Origin: JBBRNH01 sp038230415
GTDB lineage: Bacteria; Bacteroidota; Bacteroidia; Cytophagales; Spirosomataceae
Length of the DNA: 32,030 nucleotides
Assembly: GCA_038230415.1 (NCBI GenBank)
Contig: JBBRNH010000070.1
Span: 1-32,030 of the forward strand
Direction of reading: 5' to 3'
Shown: piece by piece, positions 22,923-31,015 of the stretch
How positions within the stretch are numbered: position 1 is the stretch's first letter
Layout: each line of letters begins with the position of its first letter
Translations under genes and position numbers: made by a program
Notes under the pieces: model-generated
The model's database searches: none
What the model was told of the DNA's origin: nothing
Seen by the model: the letters and a program-made list of their open reading frames with translations, nothing else

Positions 22923-22938
22923 TGGCACGGCCCTTGCA
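22923..22938 (+). promoter_or_regulatory. Sigma-54 (RpoN) type promoter upstream of lon
   Basis: TGGCACG at 22923-22929, four bases, then TTGCA at 22934-22938 exactly fits the -24/-12 consensus TGGCACG-N4-TTGCW. It predicts transcription starting near 22950, about 65-100 nt before the lon start codons. No other TGGCACG-N4-TTGC was noticed in the window. Confidence 0.7.
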
Positions 22939-23014
22939 GACGTAATCAACTTCTGTCGGCCAGCTCTGCTGTACCCACTAATCCGAAAAATCCTGTCAGT
23001 TTGGCAGATACGAT

Positions 23015-25555
23015 ATGAACTTTAATTCCCCGTTTACAACATCGTTGCTAATGTCAGATTTTGATTCTGACAACTTAGAAATTGTGCCAATCGGCTCGCC
23101 CGAAGGCATTGACGATGATTATGAATTGCCCGACAACCTGCCCATTCTGCCGGTCAGAAATACGGTTCTGTTTCCGGGTATGGTGATTCCGGTCACGGTT
23201 GGGCGGCAGAAATCAATCCGGCTCGTTAAAAAAGCGTACAAGGGCAACCGGATTATCGGCGTAGTGGCGCAACTGAATCAGATGCAGGACGAACCCGTTT
23301 CCGACGATTTGTACCGGCTTGGCACGGTGGCCTACATCATCAAAATGATTACCCTGCCCGACGGCAACATCACGATTATTATTCAGGGTAAAAAGCGGTT
23401 CGAGATCACGCAGTTGTTGCAGGAAAATCCGTTCATGACGGCTACCGTGCGCCAGATTGAGGATACGTTTCCGAACCCGAACCGCAAAGAAGGCAAGGCA
23501 CTGCTGCAAACGGTGAAAGAATCGGCGTACAAAATTTTGCGGCTGAATCCCGAAATCCCGCAGGAGGCCCGCATTGCCATTGACAATATCGAAAGCCCGA
23601 TGTTTTTGCTGCACTTTCTGTCGTCGAACATCAACGCCGACGTTGCCGACAAACAAAAACTCCTCGAATCGCTCGACGGGGCGCAGCAGGCACAGCTACT
23701 CCTCGAATACATGATGAAAGACGTGGAACTGCTTGAACTGAAACGCGAAATTCAGACCAAAGCCAGTTCTGACCTCGATCAGCAACAACGCGACTATTAC
23801 CTCCGCCAGCAGATGAAGGTCTTGCAGGACGAACTCGGCATGGACAGCCCGGAGCGCGACTTGGATGAGTTGCGGATCAAAGCCGCCAAAAAGCGGTGGC
23901 CCAAAGACGTGCAGACGCATTTTGAGAAAGAACTCGGCAAGCTGCAACGCCTGAACCCGATGGCCCCGGAGTACCCGGTGACGATGAACTACGTGGAACT
24001 CCTCACCGACCTGCCCTGGAACGATCCTACCAAAGACAATTACGACCTGAAACGGGCGCAGAAAATATTAGACGGCGACCACTTCGGGCTGGAAAAAGTA
24101 AAAGAGCGCATCATCGAATACCTCGCCGTGCTGAAACTCAAGCACGACCGCGATGCCGAAGCCTTAGCCGCCAATGGCAAACCCCTAACGGGCATGAAAG
24201 CCCCGATTTTGTGTTTGTATGGCCCGCCGGGAGTTGGCAAAACATCCCTCGGTAAGTCGGTGGCGAAGGCGTTGGGCCGCAAATACAGCCGGATGGCCCT
24301 CGGCGGGGTGCATGATGAAGCCGAAATTCGCGGCCACCGTAAGACCTACATCGGGGCCATGCCGGGCAAGATTATCCAGAATCTGAAAAAATGCGGCTCC
24401 TCGAACCCGGTTTTTATTTTGGATGAGATTGACAAGGTCAGCAGCGATTATCGCGGTGATCCGTCATCGGCGTTGCTCGAAGTGCTTGACCCTGAGCAGA
24501 ATGCCACGTTTACTGACAACTACCTCGAAGTAGAATATGACCTCTCGAAGGTGCTGTTTATCGCCACTGCCAACTCGCTCGATACGATTCACCCGGCCCT
24601 CCGTGACCGGATGGAGATTATTGACATCGTGGGTTATACGGTCGAAGAGAAATTGCAGATCGCCAAAAAATACCTTCTGCCCAAACAGAAGAAAGAACAC
24701 GGCCTGAAAACCAAAGACGTGCAGGTTGACGACAAAGCCCTGCTGCGGATTATCGAAGGCTACACCCGCGAGTCGGGCGTGCGGAACTTAGAGCAGAAAA
24801 TCGGGGCGATGGTTCGAAAAATTGCCAAATCGGTGGCGATGGACGAAGAATACAACCACGCCGTGAAAGTGCCGGACATCAAACGGCTGCTCGGCGCGGA
24901 GATTTTTGACAACGACCTGTATTCTGACGACGACATTGCCGGCATCGTGACCGGGCTGGCCTGGACGCAGGTCGGTGGCGAAATCCTGATGATCGAAAGC
25001 AGCCTAAGCCGGGGTAAGGGCGTTCTGACGCTATCGGGCCAACTCGGCGACGTGATGAAAGAATCGGCCATCACCGCCCTGTCGTACCTGAAGGCCCACG
25101 CCGACGACCTCGGCATTGATTTCCGGGTCTTCAATGCATACGATCTCCACATCCATATTCCGGCGGGGGCGGTGCCGAAAGATGGCCCCTCGGCAGGGAT
25201 TACGATGCTGACTTCGATGACCTCAATTTATACCCAACGCAAGGTGAAACCGTATCTCGCCATGACCGGCGAAGTCACCCTGCGCGGAAAGGTGCTACCC
25301 GTTGGCGGTATCAAAGAAAAAATCCTGGCGGCAAACCGGGCCGGGTTGCGCGAGATTATTCTCTGCGCGAAAAACCGCAAAGACATCGAAGAGATCAACG
25401 GCAGCTACATCAAAGACCTCACGTTTCATTACGTGGATAACGTAGAGCAGGTACTGGCGATGGCCCTGCTGCCCGATAAGGTGGGGAAACCGATGCAGTT
25501 TGTGCTGCCCGAAGAGAAAGAAACCGCCCGGCCCGAACTGGAACGCATGAACTAA
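23015..25555 (+). CDS. lon: ATP-dependent protease Lon
   Basis: An 846-residue protein (834 if the ATG at 23051, MSDFDSDN, is used). It degrades misfolded and regulatory proteins in the cytoplasm as a homohexamer. The N-terminal substrate domain includes LPILPVRNTVLFPGMVIPV (about residues 44-62). A coiled region has LRQQMKVLQDELG. The AAA+ module has Walker A GPPGVGKT starting at residue 406, VHDEAEIRGHRKTYIGAMPG and Walker B VFILDEIDKV. The protease domain has the Ser-Lys dyad: Ser726 in KDGPSAG and Lys767 in GGIKEK. It is preceded by a sigma-54 promoter and followed without a gap by an epimerase gene. Confidence 0.97.
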   Translation: MNFNSPFTTSLLMSDFDSDNLEIVPIGSPEGIDDDYELPDNLPILPVRNTVLFPGMVIPVTVGRQKSIRLVKKAYKGNRIIGVVAQLNQMQDEPVSDDLYRLGTVAYIIKMITLPDGNITIIIQGKKRFEITQLLQENPFMTATVRQIEDTFPNPNRKEGKALLQTVKESAYKILRLNPEIPQEARIAIDNIESPMFLLHFLSSNINADVADKQKLLESLDGAQQAQLLLEYMMKDVELLELKREIQTKASSDLDQQQRDYYLRQQMKVLQDELGMDSPERDLDELRIKAAKKRWPKDVQTHFEKELGKLQRLNPMAPEYPVTMNYVELLTDLPWNDPTKDNYDLKRAQKILDGDHFGLEKVKERIIEYLAVLKLKHDRDAEALAANGKPLTGMKAPILCLYGPPGVGKTSLGKSVAKALGRKYSRMALGGVHDEAEIRGHRKTYIGAMPGKIIQNLKKCGSSNPVFILDEIDKVSSDYRGDPSSALLEVLDPEQNATFTDNYLEVEYDLSKVLFIATANSLDTIHPALRDRMEIIDIVGYTVEEKLQIAKKYLLPKQKKEHGLKTKDVQVDDKALLRIIEGYTRESGVRNLEQKIGAMVRKIAKSVAMDEEYNHAVKVPDIKRLLGAEIFDNDLYSDDDIAGIVTGLAWTQVGGEILMIESSLSRGKGVLTLSGQLGDVMKESAITALSYLKAHADDLGIDFRVFNAYDLHIHIPAGAVPKDGPSAGITMLTSMTSIYTQRKVKPYLAMTGEVTLRGKVLPVGGIKEKILAANRAGLREIILCAKNRKDIEEINGSYIKDLTFHYVDNVEQVLAMALLPDKVGKPMQFVLPEEKETARPELERMN

Positions 25556-26749
25556 ATGCTTGATTTTGCCCGGCTATCGGCGTTTTACCGTGATGTACTG
25601 CTGGAGCGGGTAGTTCCGTTCTGGCTGCAACATAGCCGCGACGAACGATGCGGAGGGTATTTTGACCTGCTGACCGACACGGGCGAAACCGCCGATGCCG
25701 ACAAAACCATTGCCCGGCAAGCCGAACAGGTATGGGCGTTTGCCTACCTGCACAACACCATAAAGCCCCATGCCGATTGGCTAACCCACGCCCGGCACGG
25801 GGCTATTTTTTTAGATAGATCGGCATTTGACGACCGGGGAAACAGCCTGCAAACCGTTGACCGGCGCGGAAAACCCGTTGCTCCTGCCACTGATTTGCTA
25901 CCCGGATGCCGGATAGCAATGGCCTTTGCCCGGCTCCACCGCGCTACTGCCGAAGACGAATGGGCCATGATTGCCCGGCAAATAGCCCAACAGACTTTTG
26001 CTCAACGAAGGGCCACGCACATTAGCCAAAGCAGACAGACGGGCGGGTTGCGTGTTATCAAACACGTGAGCGAACCCATTGCCGCCCTGCATCTGCTGGT
26101 TGAGTTGTGGCCGCTGCTGGATGAACAGAGCCGCGACGAAACCACCCAATCAATTCTGGATGAATTACTACGCGAATTTTTAGACCGCCGAACCGACATT
26201 CTCCGCGAGTCTGTGCTGCCCGACGGAGCATTTCTGAACACGCCCGGTGGCCGGCGAATCAGCCCCGGCCTGACCTTTTCTGCCGCTAACCACCTGCTTG
26301 ATCTGGCGCAACTGACGGGCAATCCCAAATTGGCCTTGCAAGCCATGATGTGGTGCCTGAACCTCTGCGAATGGACCTGGGACGAAATCAACGGGGGTTT
26401 CCCGCGTTTTGTGGACTGGAAAACCCAACCTTTACCGTTTGCAACGGCCTCGCAACGGTGGCTTGGTGTACACCTCAACGCAATGGCCGCCCTCTCGAAA
26501 GGCTACCTCCAGACCCACCATCCCGACGGCCCGCGCTGGCTCCGGCGCATTCATGAGTTTGTCCCGCGTGTGTTTTTTGATGCCGCTCCCCATAACGGCT
26601 GGCACACCGCCCTTGACCAAAATAGTCAGCCGATACCCCTGTTACGGGCATCGGCTGACTATGGTTGTTACGCGCTGATTCAACCGTTGGCGAGTATCAC
26701 CGACGCGCTTGCCGACTGCGCCAAAACCGAGCCGTTGCGAAAACGGTAA
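25556..26749 (+). CDS. AGE family epimerase/isomerase
   Basis: A 397-residue protein of the N-acylglucosamine 2-epimerase family, an (alpha/alpha)6 barrel that isomerises sugars at C2 (N-acetylglucosamine, mannose or cellobiose). Recognisable pieces are FWLQHSRDERCGGYFDLLTDTG (residues 23-44), DKTIARQAEQVWAFAYLHN (49-67), RVIKHVSEPIAALHLLVELW and WTWDEINGGFPRFVDW. Conserved Arg, Glu and His positions fit the family, but the exact substrate cannot be told. Its ATG directly follows the lon TAA with no gap, so it is co-transcribed with lon. The stop is five bases before repeat copy 3. Confidence 0.85.
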   Translation: MLDFARLSAFYRDVLLERVVPFWLQHSRDERCGGYFDLLTDTGETADADKTIARQAEQVWAFAYLHNTIKPHADWLTHARHGAIFLDRSAFDDRGNSLQTVDRRGKPVAPATDLLPGCRIAMAFARLHRATAEDEWAMIARQIAQQTFAQRRATHISQSRQTGGLRVIKHVSEPIAALHLLVELWPLLDEQSRDETTQSILDELLREFLDRRTDILRESVLPDGAFLNTPGGRRISPGLTFSAANHLLDLAQLTGNPKLALQAMMWCLNLCEWTWDEINGGFPRFVDWKTQPLPFATASQRWLGVHLNAMAALSKGYLQTHHPDGPRWLRRIHEFVPRVFFDAAPHNGWHTALDQNSQPIPLLRASADYGCYALIQPLASITDALADCAKTEPLRKR

Positions 26750-26753
26750 GGCT

Positions 26754-26861
26754 ACCACCCCCAACCCCCTCCTAAAACAGGAGGGGGCTAAAAAGACCAT
26801 CCGGCTAAAAGCCGAAGGCTTTAAAAAGCCCCTCCTGTTTTAGGAGGGGGTTGGGGGTGGT
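26754..26861. repeat. Compound GC-rich inverted repeat, copy 3
   Basis: The third member of the family at 6980 and 16520. Arms 26754-26789 and 26827-26861 have one base less in the right C-run. The centre shares TTAAAA-like and GCCGAAGG segments with copy 2 and can fold as CGGC-TAAAA-GCCG. It fills the gap between two convergent genes, ending one base before the stop of the aldo/keto reductase. Confidence 0.92.
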
Positions 26862-26862
26862 G

Positions 26863-27912
26863 CTACTTCTGAACCGGCACGGCCCAAGTTGAGACTCCTG
26901 CCCGATCACCGCCCTGCCGCTCGATCATCCACTGCGGATACGGTTTGGGCCGCGCCGATGCGTTGTCTAAACGGGTCATCTGCTCATCGGTGAGGGTCAG
27001 TTCGGTAGCGTTCAGGTTATCAGTGAGTTGGGTGGTGTTTTTGGCTCCGATAATGACGCTCGTTACCTGCGGTTTTTGCAGCAGCCACTTTAGCGCGACC
27101 TGCGCCACTGTGCCACCCGCTTCGGTTGCTACATCCTGCATGACGGCAATAATGTCGTAGGCAAATTCTTTATCAATCGGTGGAAAATCAAAGTTCAGTC
27201 GGCGTGAATCATCATCGGGCTGGTTTTCGCGGGTGAACTTGCCCGACAGAAATCCGCCCGCCAGCGGACTCCAGGGCAAAATACCCATCTGCTGGTCTTT
27301 TGCCATTGGCACGAGGTCGTTTTCCAGATCGCGCCCGGCAATAGAGTAGTAGCTTTGGGTTGACACAAACCGGCCCCAACCCTGCCGTTCGGCAATGCCG
27401 TTGGCCTTCATCACCTGCCAGGCCGCCAGGTTTGAGCAACCGATGTAGCGCACTTTGCCGCTCCTGACCACGTCTTCCAGCCCGCGCATGGTTTCTTCGA
27501 GGGGCGTAACGGGGTCAAAACCGTGAATCTGATACAAGTCAATGTGGCCGGTTTGCAGCCGTTTCAGGCTCGCTTCTACTTGCTCCATGATGTGCAACCG
27601 GCTCAGACCCAGCCGGTTTTTGCCCTCGGCCATTTTTGCCCGGACTTTAGTAGCGATAATCAATTCTTCGCGGGGCAGGCCGAGGTCTTTCAATCCCTGA
27701 CCCAGCAATGATTCTGACTGACCCCATGAATAGACGTTGGCCGTGTCAATAAAATTGATCCCACCATCGAAGGCTGTTTTCAGGATGTCGTTGGCGGCCT
27801 CCTGTTGCAGTTGACCGATAGCCTGCCAGTAGCCGCTGCCGCCAAAGGTCATGGTGCCGAGGCATAATTCAGACACCAATACGCCGGTGTTACCAAGCAG
27901 ATTGTAGTTCAT
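26863..27912 (-). CDS. Aldo/keto reductase
   Basis: A 349-residue NADP(H)-dependent oxidoreductase with a TIM-barrel fold. The start MNYNLLGNTGVLVSELCLGTMTFGG is typical. The catalytic tetrad positions are visible: Asp and Tyr in FIDTANVYSWGQSE (about residues 54-67), Lys in IIATKVRAK and His in DLYQIHGFDP. The cofactor-binding end has SVIIGAKNTTQLTDNLNA. The YghZ/Gcy-type length (about 330-350) fits general aldehyde reductases of the AKR families. The physiological substrate is unknown. The start is ATG at 27912, downstream of the gmd terminator on the same strand. Confidence 0.9.
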   Translation of the reverse strand: MNYNLLGNTGVLVSELCLGTMTFGGSGYWQAIGQLQQEAANDILKTAFDGGINFIDTANVYSWGQSESLLGQGLKDLGLPREELIIATKVRAKMAEGKNRLGLSRLHIMEQVEASLKRLQTGHIDLYQIHGFDPVTPLEETMRGLEDVVRSGKVRYIGCSNLAAWQVMKANGIAERQGWGRFVSTQSYYSIAGRDLENDLVPMAKDQQMGILPWSPLAGGFLSGKFTRENQPDDDSRRLNFDFPPIDKEFAYDIIAVMQDVATEAGGTVAQVALKWLLQKPQVTSVIIGAKNTTQLTDNLNATELTLTDEQMTRLDNASARPKPYPQWMIERQGGDRAGVSTWAVPVQK

Positions 27913-27943
27913 GAGTTGGGTTTTGGTTAGTTATCAGAAAGAA

Positions 27944-27968
27944 CAACGGCCTGATAAACAGGCCGTTG
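27944..27968 (-). terminator. Terminator after gmd
   Basis: A 10-bp perfect stem (CAACGGCCTG, 27944-27953, with 27959-27968) has a 5-nt loop. On the minus strand it is followed by TTCTTTCT. It sits between gmd and the aldo/keto reductase gene. Confidence 0.75.
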
Positions 27969-27979
27969 AATCAAAAATA

Positions 27980-29092
27980 TTACTCAAAATAGTTTAGTAC
28001 CTGATGGCCGCTGCGGGCCAGGAGTTGATCGCGCCGGAAAAGGTCTAAATCTGCCGATACCATATCTTCTACTAATGCGGGCAGGTCGTATTTCGGTTGC
28101 CAGCCCAACTGGGTCATGGCTTTGGTGGGGTCGCCGAGGAGCAGGTCAACCTCCGTCGGGCGGAAATAACGCGGGTCAATAGCCAGCACTTCCTGACCGA
28201 TTGCGATTGGAAATTCGGGGTTGTTAGCCGCCACCACAACCGCCCTTTCGGTCACGCCTTCGCCACTGAAACCGAGTTCGACACCAATTTCAGAGAATGC
28301 CATCCGCACAAAATCACGGATCGAGGTGGTTTTGCCGGTCGCAATCACGTAATCTTCGGGCTTGTCCTGCTGCAAGATCAGGTACATCGCTTCTACATAA
28401 TCTTTGGCGTGGCCCCAGTCGCGTTGCGCGTCGAGGTTGCCGAGATACACTTTGTCCTGCAGACCGAGGGCGATACGGGCCACGGCACGGGTGATTTTGC
28501 GGGTCACGAAGGTCTCGCCCCGCAGTGGTGATTCGTGGTTAAACAGAATACCGTTGCAGGCATACATCCCGTAGGCTTCGCGGTAGTTTACGGTGATCCA
28601 GTAGCCGTATAATTTGGCAACGGCGTAGGGCGAACGCGGGTAAAACGGCGTGGTTTCTGACTGGGCGTGGCCCTGCAAACCGCCGTAAAGTTCAGAAGTC
28701 GAAGCCTGGTAAATCCGGCATTTGTGGGTCATGTTCAGCAACCGAACTGCCTCCAGAATCCGTAATGTACCGATACCGTCAACCTGAGCGGTGTATTCGG
28801 GTTCATCAAAACTAACCCGCACGTGCGACATCGCGCCGAGGTTATAAATCTCGTCGGGCTGAATATCCTGAATGATTCGGATGATGTTGGTCGAGTCTGA
28901 CAAGTCGCCGTAGTGCAGGTGCAGGTTAACTTTGTTCTCGTGCGGGTCTTCGTAGAGATGGTCAATCCGTTGCGTGTTGAATAGCGAACTCCGGCGTTTG
29001 ATGCCGTGAACTTCATAACCTTTTTGCAGGAGTAATTCAGTCAGGTAGGCTCCGTCTTGCCCGGTGATACCCGTAATAAGTGCTTTTTTCAT
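27980..29092 (-). CDS. gmd: GDP-mannose 4,6-dehydratase
   Basis: A 370-residue SDR-family enzyme that converts GDP-mannose to GDP-4-keto-6-deoxymannose, the first step to GDP-fucose and related 6-deoxy sugars for surface glycans. The Rossmann motif GITGQDGAYLTELLL is at residues 8-22, followed by the NADP-type loop KRRSSLFNTQRIDHLY. The active-site triad is in QASTSELYG and RSPYAVAKLYGYW. Substrate-loop segments are FNHESPLRGETFVTRKI and LGNLDAQRDWGHAKDYV. One deviation is LGAMSHVRVSF, where LAAQSHV is usual. The start is ATG at 29092 with its own promoter. No fcl or sugar-transferase neighbours are present. Confidence 0.95.
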   Translation of the reverse strand: MKKALITGITGQDGAYLTELLLQKGYEVHGIKRRSSLFNTQRIDHLYEDPHENKVNLHLHYGDLSDSTNIIRIIQDIQPDEIYNLGAMSHVRVSFDEPEYTAQVDGIGTLRILEAVRLLNMTHKCRIYQASTSELYGGLQGHAQSETTPFYPRSPYAVAKLYGYWITVNYREAYGMYACNGILFNHESPLRGETFVTRKITRAVARIALGLQDKVYLGNLDAQRDWGHAKDYVEAMYLILQQDKPEDYVIATGKTTSIRDFVRMAFSEIGVELGFSGEGVTERAVVVAANNPEFPIAIGQEVLAIDPRYFRPTEVDLLLGDPTKAMTQLGWQPKYDLPALVEDMVSADLDLFRRDQLLARSGHQVLNYFE

Positions 29093-29101
29093 GCGAAAAT
29101 G

Positions 29102-29119
29102 GCGGTCTGGTGAGACCGC
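29102..29119 (-). promoter_or_regulatory. Hairpin in the gmd leader
   Basis: A 7-bp stem (GCGGTCT, 29102-29108, with 29113-29119) has a 4-nt loop, lying 10 nt upstream of the gmd ATG. On the minus strand it is followed by CATTTTC. It could weaken translation or act as a weak terminator of the upstream lipoprotein gene. Confidence 0.4.
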
Positions 29120-29147
29120 AGATAGTACGAAACCAAGAAAGTAGGGT

Positions 29148-29155
29148 CAAATTTA
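29148..29155 (-). promoter_or_regulatory. -7 promoter element TAAATTTG of gmd
   Basis: On the minus strand TAAATTTG exactly matches TAnnTTTG. It gives a leader of about 50 nt that contains the hairpin at 29102-29119. A weak TTTAA lies about 20 nt upstream in place of TTG. Confidence 0.5.
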
Positions 29156-29178
29156 GGCAGAAGATAGCATTAAACCCG

Positions 29179-29757
29179 TTATTTGATTGATATACCCCGC
29201 CGAATATCAACCTTGTCGGGCTGCAAAGCCGCCGACGCGATCCACTGCTTTATCTGACTATAATACCGCTCGGCATCCATCCGGCGCATAAAATCGCCCA
29301 CTTTCAGGCGGTACGTCGGCTGTTTGTAGGCCAGATAGGGGTTCAATTCAGGGAAGTTCTGATAAATCAGCAATTTGGTGGCTTCGGCCTGTTGGCGTTC
29401 GTTGCCGACATACACCTGAATCCGGTAGCCGGGCGCGTACCGGATCGAGCGGTTACGGTCGGCCATGGTTTCCAGCAGCAGATCGAGCCGCTTGTTGATG
29501 TGCAGGGCTTCGGTGGTTTGCTGGGCAGGGCGGGCGGCTCTCTCCGCCGTAACCGATGCGGGCGCGGTGGGAGCCGGGGCCGGGCGCGGAATGGTACTCG
29601 CCGGGGCCAACCCCACCGAACTATACGACGGGCGGGCCACCGACAGGTCTTCGTTGTGGTCGTTATAACTACCCGTTGTCGGTAAGGTCCGGCTGCTGCA
29701 ACCCACCCACAGCACTGGAATCAGCAGCACCAAAATTCTGTAAAAGCCTGACTTCAT
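29179..29757 (-). CDS. SPOR-domain lipoprotein
   Basis: A 192-residue protein with a lipoprotein signal: MKSGFYRILVLLIPVLWVGC, lipobox Cys at residue 20. A low-complexity Pro/Ala-rich linker follows (about 50-85), then a helical segment (LDLLLETMADRN). The C-terminal SPOR domain runs from YRIQVYVGNERQQAEATKLL to YRLKVGDFMRRMDAERYYSQI. SPOR domains bind denuded peptidoglycan, often at the division site. ATG 29757 was chosen because it starts the signal peptide; an in-frame start at 29811 overlaps the divergent murB promoter. It is divergent from murB, another cell-wall gene, across 89 nt. Confidence 0.87.
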   Translation of the reverse strand: MKSGFYRILVLLIPVLWVGCSSRTLPTTGSYNDHNEDLSVARPSYSSVGLAPASTIPRPAPAPTAPASVTAERAARPAQQTTEALHINKRLDLLLETMADRNRSIRYAPGYRIQVYVGNERQQAEATKLLIYQNFPELNPYLAYKQPTYRLKVGDFMRRMDAERYYSQIKQWIASAALQPDKVDIRRGISIK

Positions 29758-29811
29758 GGAATATAGCAAATCAACAACTGCCATCTGAACAGACAAATAT
29801 ACCGGAATCAC

Positions 29812-29819
29812 TATGTTTG
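29812..29819 (+). promoter_or_regulatory. -7 promoter element TATGTTTG of murB
   Basis: TATGTTTG exactly matches TAnnTTTG and lies 27 nt before the murB ATG. It excludes the long upstream in-frame extension as coding. No clear -33 TTG is seen. Confidence 0.5.
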
Positions 29820-29846
29820 CAACTCATTTACCTCTTCAATGGCCTG

Positions 29847-30875
29847 ATGCTTACCCTCGACAGTCACGTTTCGCTGAAGCCTTACAACACGTTTGGTATT
29901 GACGCAACGGCGCGGTATTTCACCGAAATTACCACCGAATCTGACCTCGAAACCCTCCGCGAACTAACCGAATTTGTAACCATGCCCCGGCTTATTCTGG
30001 GCGGAGGGAGCAATATTCTCTTTACCGGCAACTTCGATGGCTTAGTCGTAAAAGTCAATATCCAGGGCATTGCCGTTATCCGGGCCGATGAATCCCACGT
30101 TTGGGTACGGGCCGGCGGGGGCGTAAACTGGCACGAGTTGGTTATGTATTGCGTGGACAATGGCTTTGCCGGGATGGAAAACCTCGCGCTCATACCGGGG
30201 ACAACCGGAGCCGCGCCCATGCAAAATATTGGCGCGTATGGCGTTGAGATCGAGCAGATTTTTGATTCGCTCACGGCTATGCACATCGAAACAGGGGAAT
30301 ACCGGACGTTTTCGCACGATGACTGCCGGTTTGGGTATCGCGACAGCGTTTTCAAGCACACGCTGAAAGGCCAGTATATCATCACCTCAGTTACGTTTCG
30401 GCTCAACAAAACCCCCACCTTTCATACACAGTACGGAGCCATTCAAGAAACCCTGGCCGAGATGGGCATTACCGACGAGACGCTCACAATCAGGGCCGTT
30501 AGTGATGCCGTAATTCAGATTCGCCGGAGTAAACTGCCTGACCCCGCCGAGATTGGCAATGCCGGTAGCTTTTTCAAAAATCCCGAAATCTCGAAAACGC
30601 AGTTTGAGACCCTGAAAGCCACCTATTCTGCCCTGCCCGGCTATCCCGTTGCCGACCCTGACCGCGTAAAAATTCCGGCGGGCTGGCTCATCGAGCAGGC
30701 GGGTTGGAAAGGCCACCGCACGGGCGACGCAGGTGTTCACGCCAAACAGGCATTGGTTTTGGTGAACTATGGCCGGGCAACGGGTGCCGAAATCATGGCA
30801 CTTGCCCGGCAGGTTCAGCAATCGGTGCAGGAGAAATTTGGCGTAACCATCACGCCGGAGGTAAACTGGGTATAA
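29847..30875 (+). CDS. murB: UDP-N-acetylenolpyruvoylglucosamine reductase
   Basis: A 342-residue FAD enzyme that reduces UDP-GlcNAc-enolpyruvate to UDP-MurNAc in peptidoglycan precursor synthesis. SLKPYNTFGIDATARYF (residues 9-25), the FAD-binding ILGGGSNILFT, GMENLALIPGTTGAAPMQNIGAYGVEI, the RFGYRDSVFK segment with the active-site Arg/Tyr region, and EIGNAGSFFKNP carrying the proton-donor Ser all match. It ends VTITPEVNW, with the C-terminal Glu of type I MurB. The ATG at 29847 is set by family start and promoter position; the open frame to 29556 upstream is antisense to the lipoprotein gene. Confidence 0.96.
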   Translation: MLTLDSHVSLKPYNTFGIDATARYFTEITTESDLETLRELTEFVTMPRLILGGGSNILFTGNFDGLVVKVNIQGIAVIRADESHVWVRAGGGVNWHELVMYCVDNGFAGMENLALIPGTTGAAPMQNIGAYGVEIEQIFDSLTAMHIETGEYRTFSHDDCRFGYRDSVFKHTLKGQYIITSVTFRLNKTPTFHTQYGAIQETLAEMGITDETLTIRAVSDAVIQIRRSKLPDPAEIGNAGSFFKNPEISKTQFETLKATYSALPGYPVADPDRVKIPAGWLIEQAGWKGHRTGDAGVHAKQALVLVNYGRATGAEIMALARQVQQSVQEKFGVTITPEVNWV

Positions 30876-30883
30876 ACAAACGA

Positions 30884-30999
30884 GGGTTCACGCAAAGACG
30901 CGGAGACGCTGAGAAAAATTGAGACCGCCTAACTGAAATAGTCAGTCAGGCTTTTTTTAACTCTTTTTTCTTAGCGTCTCCGCGTCTTTGCGTGAACCC
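30884..30999. repeat. Long inverted repeat (about 35-bp arms) enclosing a terminator
   Basis: Arms 30884-30918 and 30964-30999 (GGGTTCACGCAAAGACGCGG and onward) match with a single difference. It starts eight bases after the murB stop. A separate terminator hairpin lies in its centre. Confidence 0.9.
30927..30958 (+). terminator. Rho-independent terminator of murB
   Basis: GCCT/AGGC and ACTGA/TCAGT pair with one mismatch around an AATAG loop, followed by seven T (30952-30958). It is nested in the inverted repeat 30884-30999. Confidence 0.75.
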
Positions 31000-31015
31000 A
31001 TTTTTCTTTGTTTTC

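Noticed and set aside
29556..29846. Long N-terminal extension of MurB
   Set aside because: It is antisense to the SPOR lipoprotein gene and crosses the murB promoter element; family homology starts at 29847.
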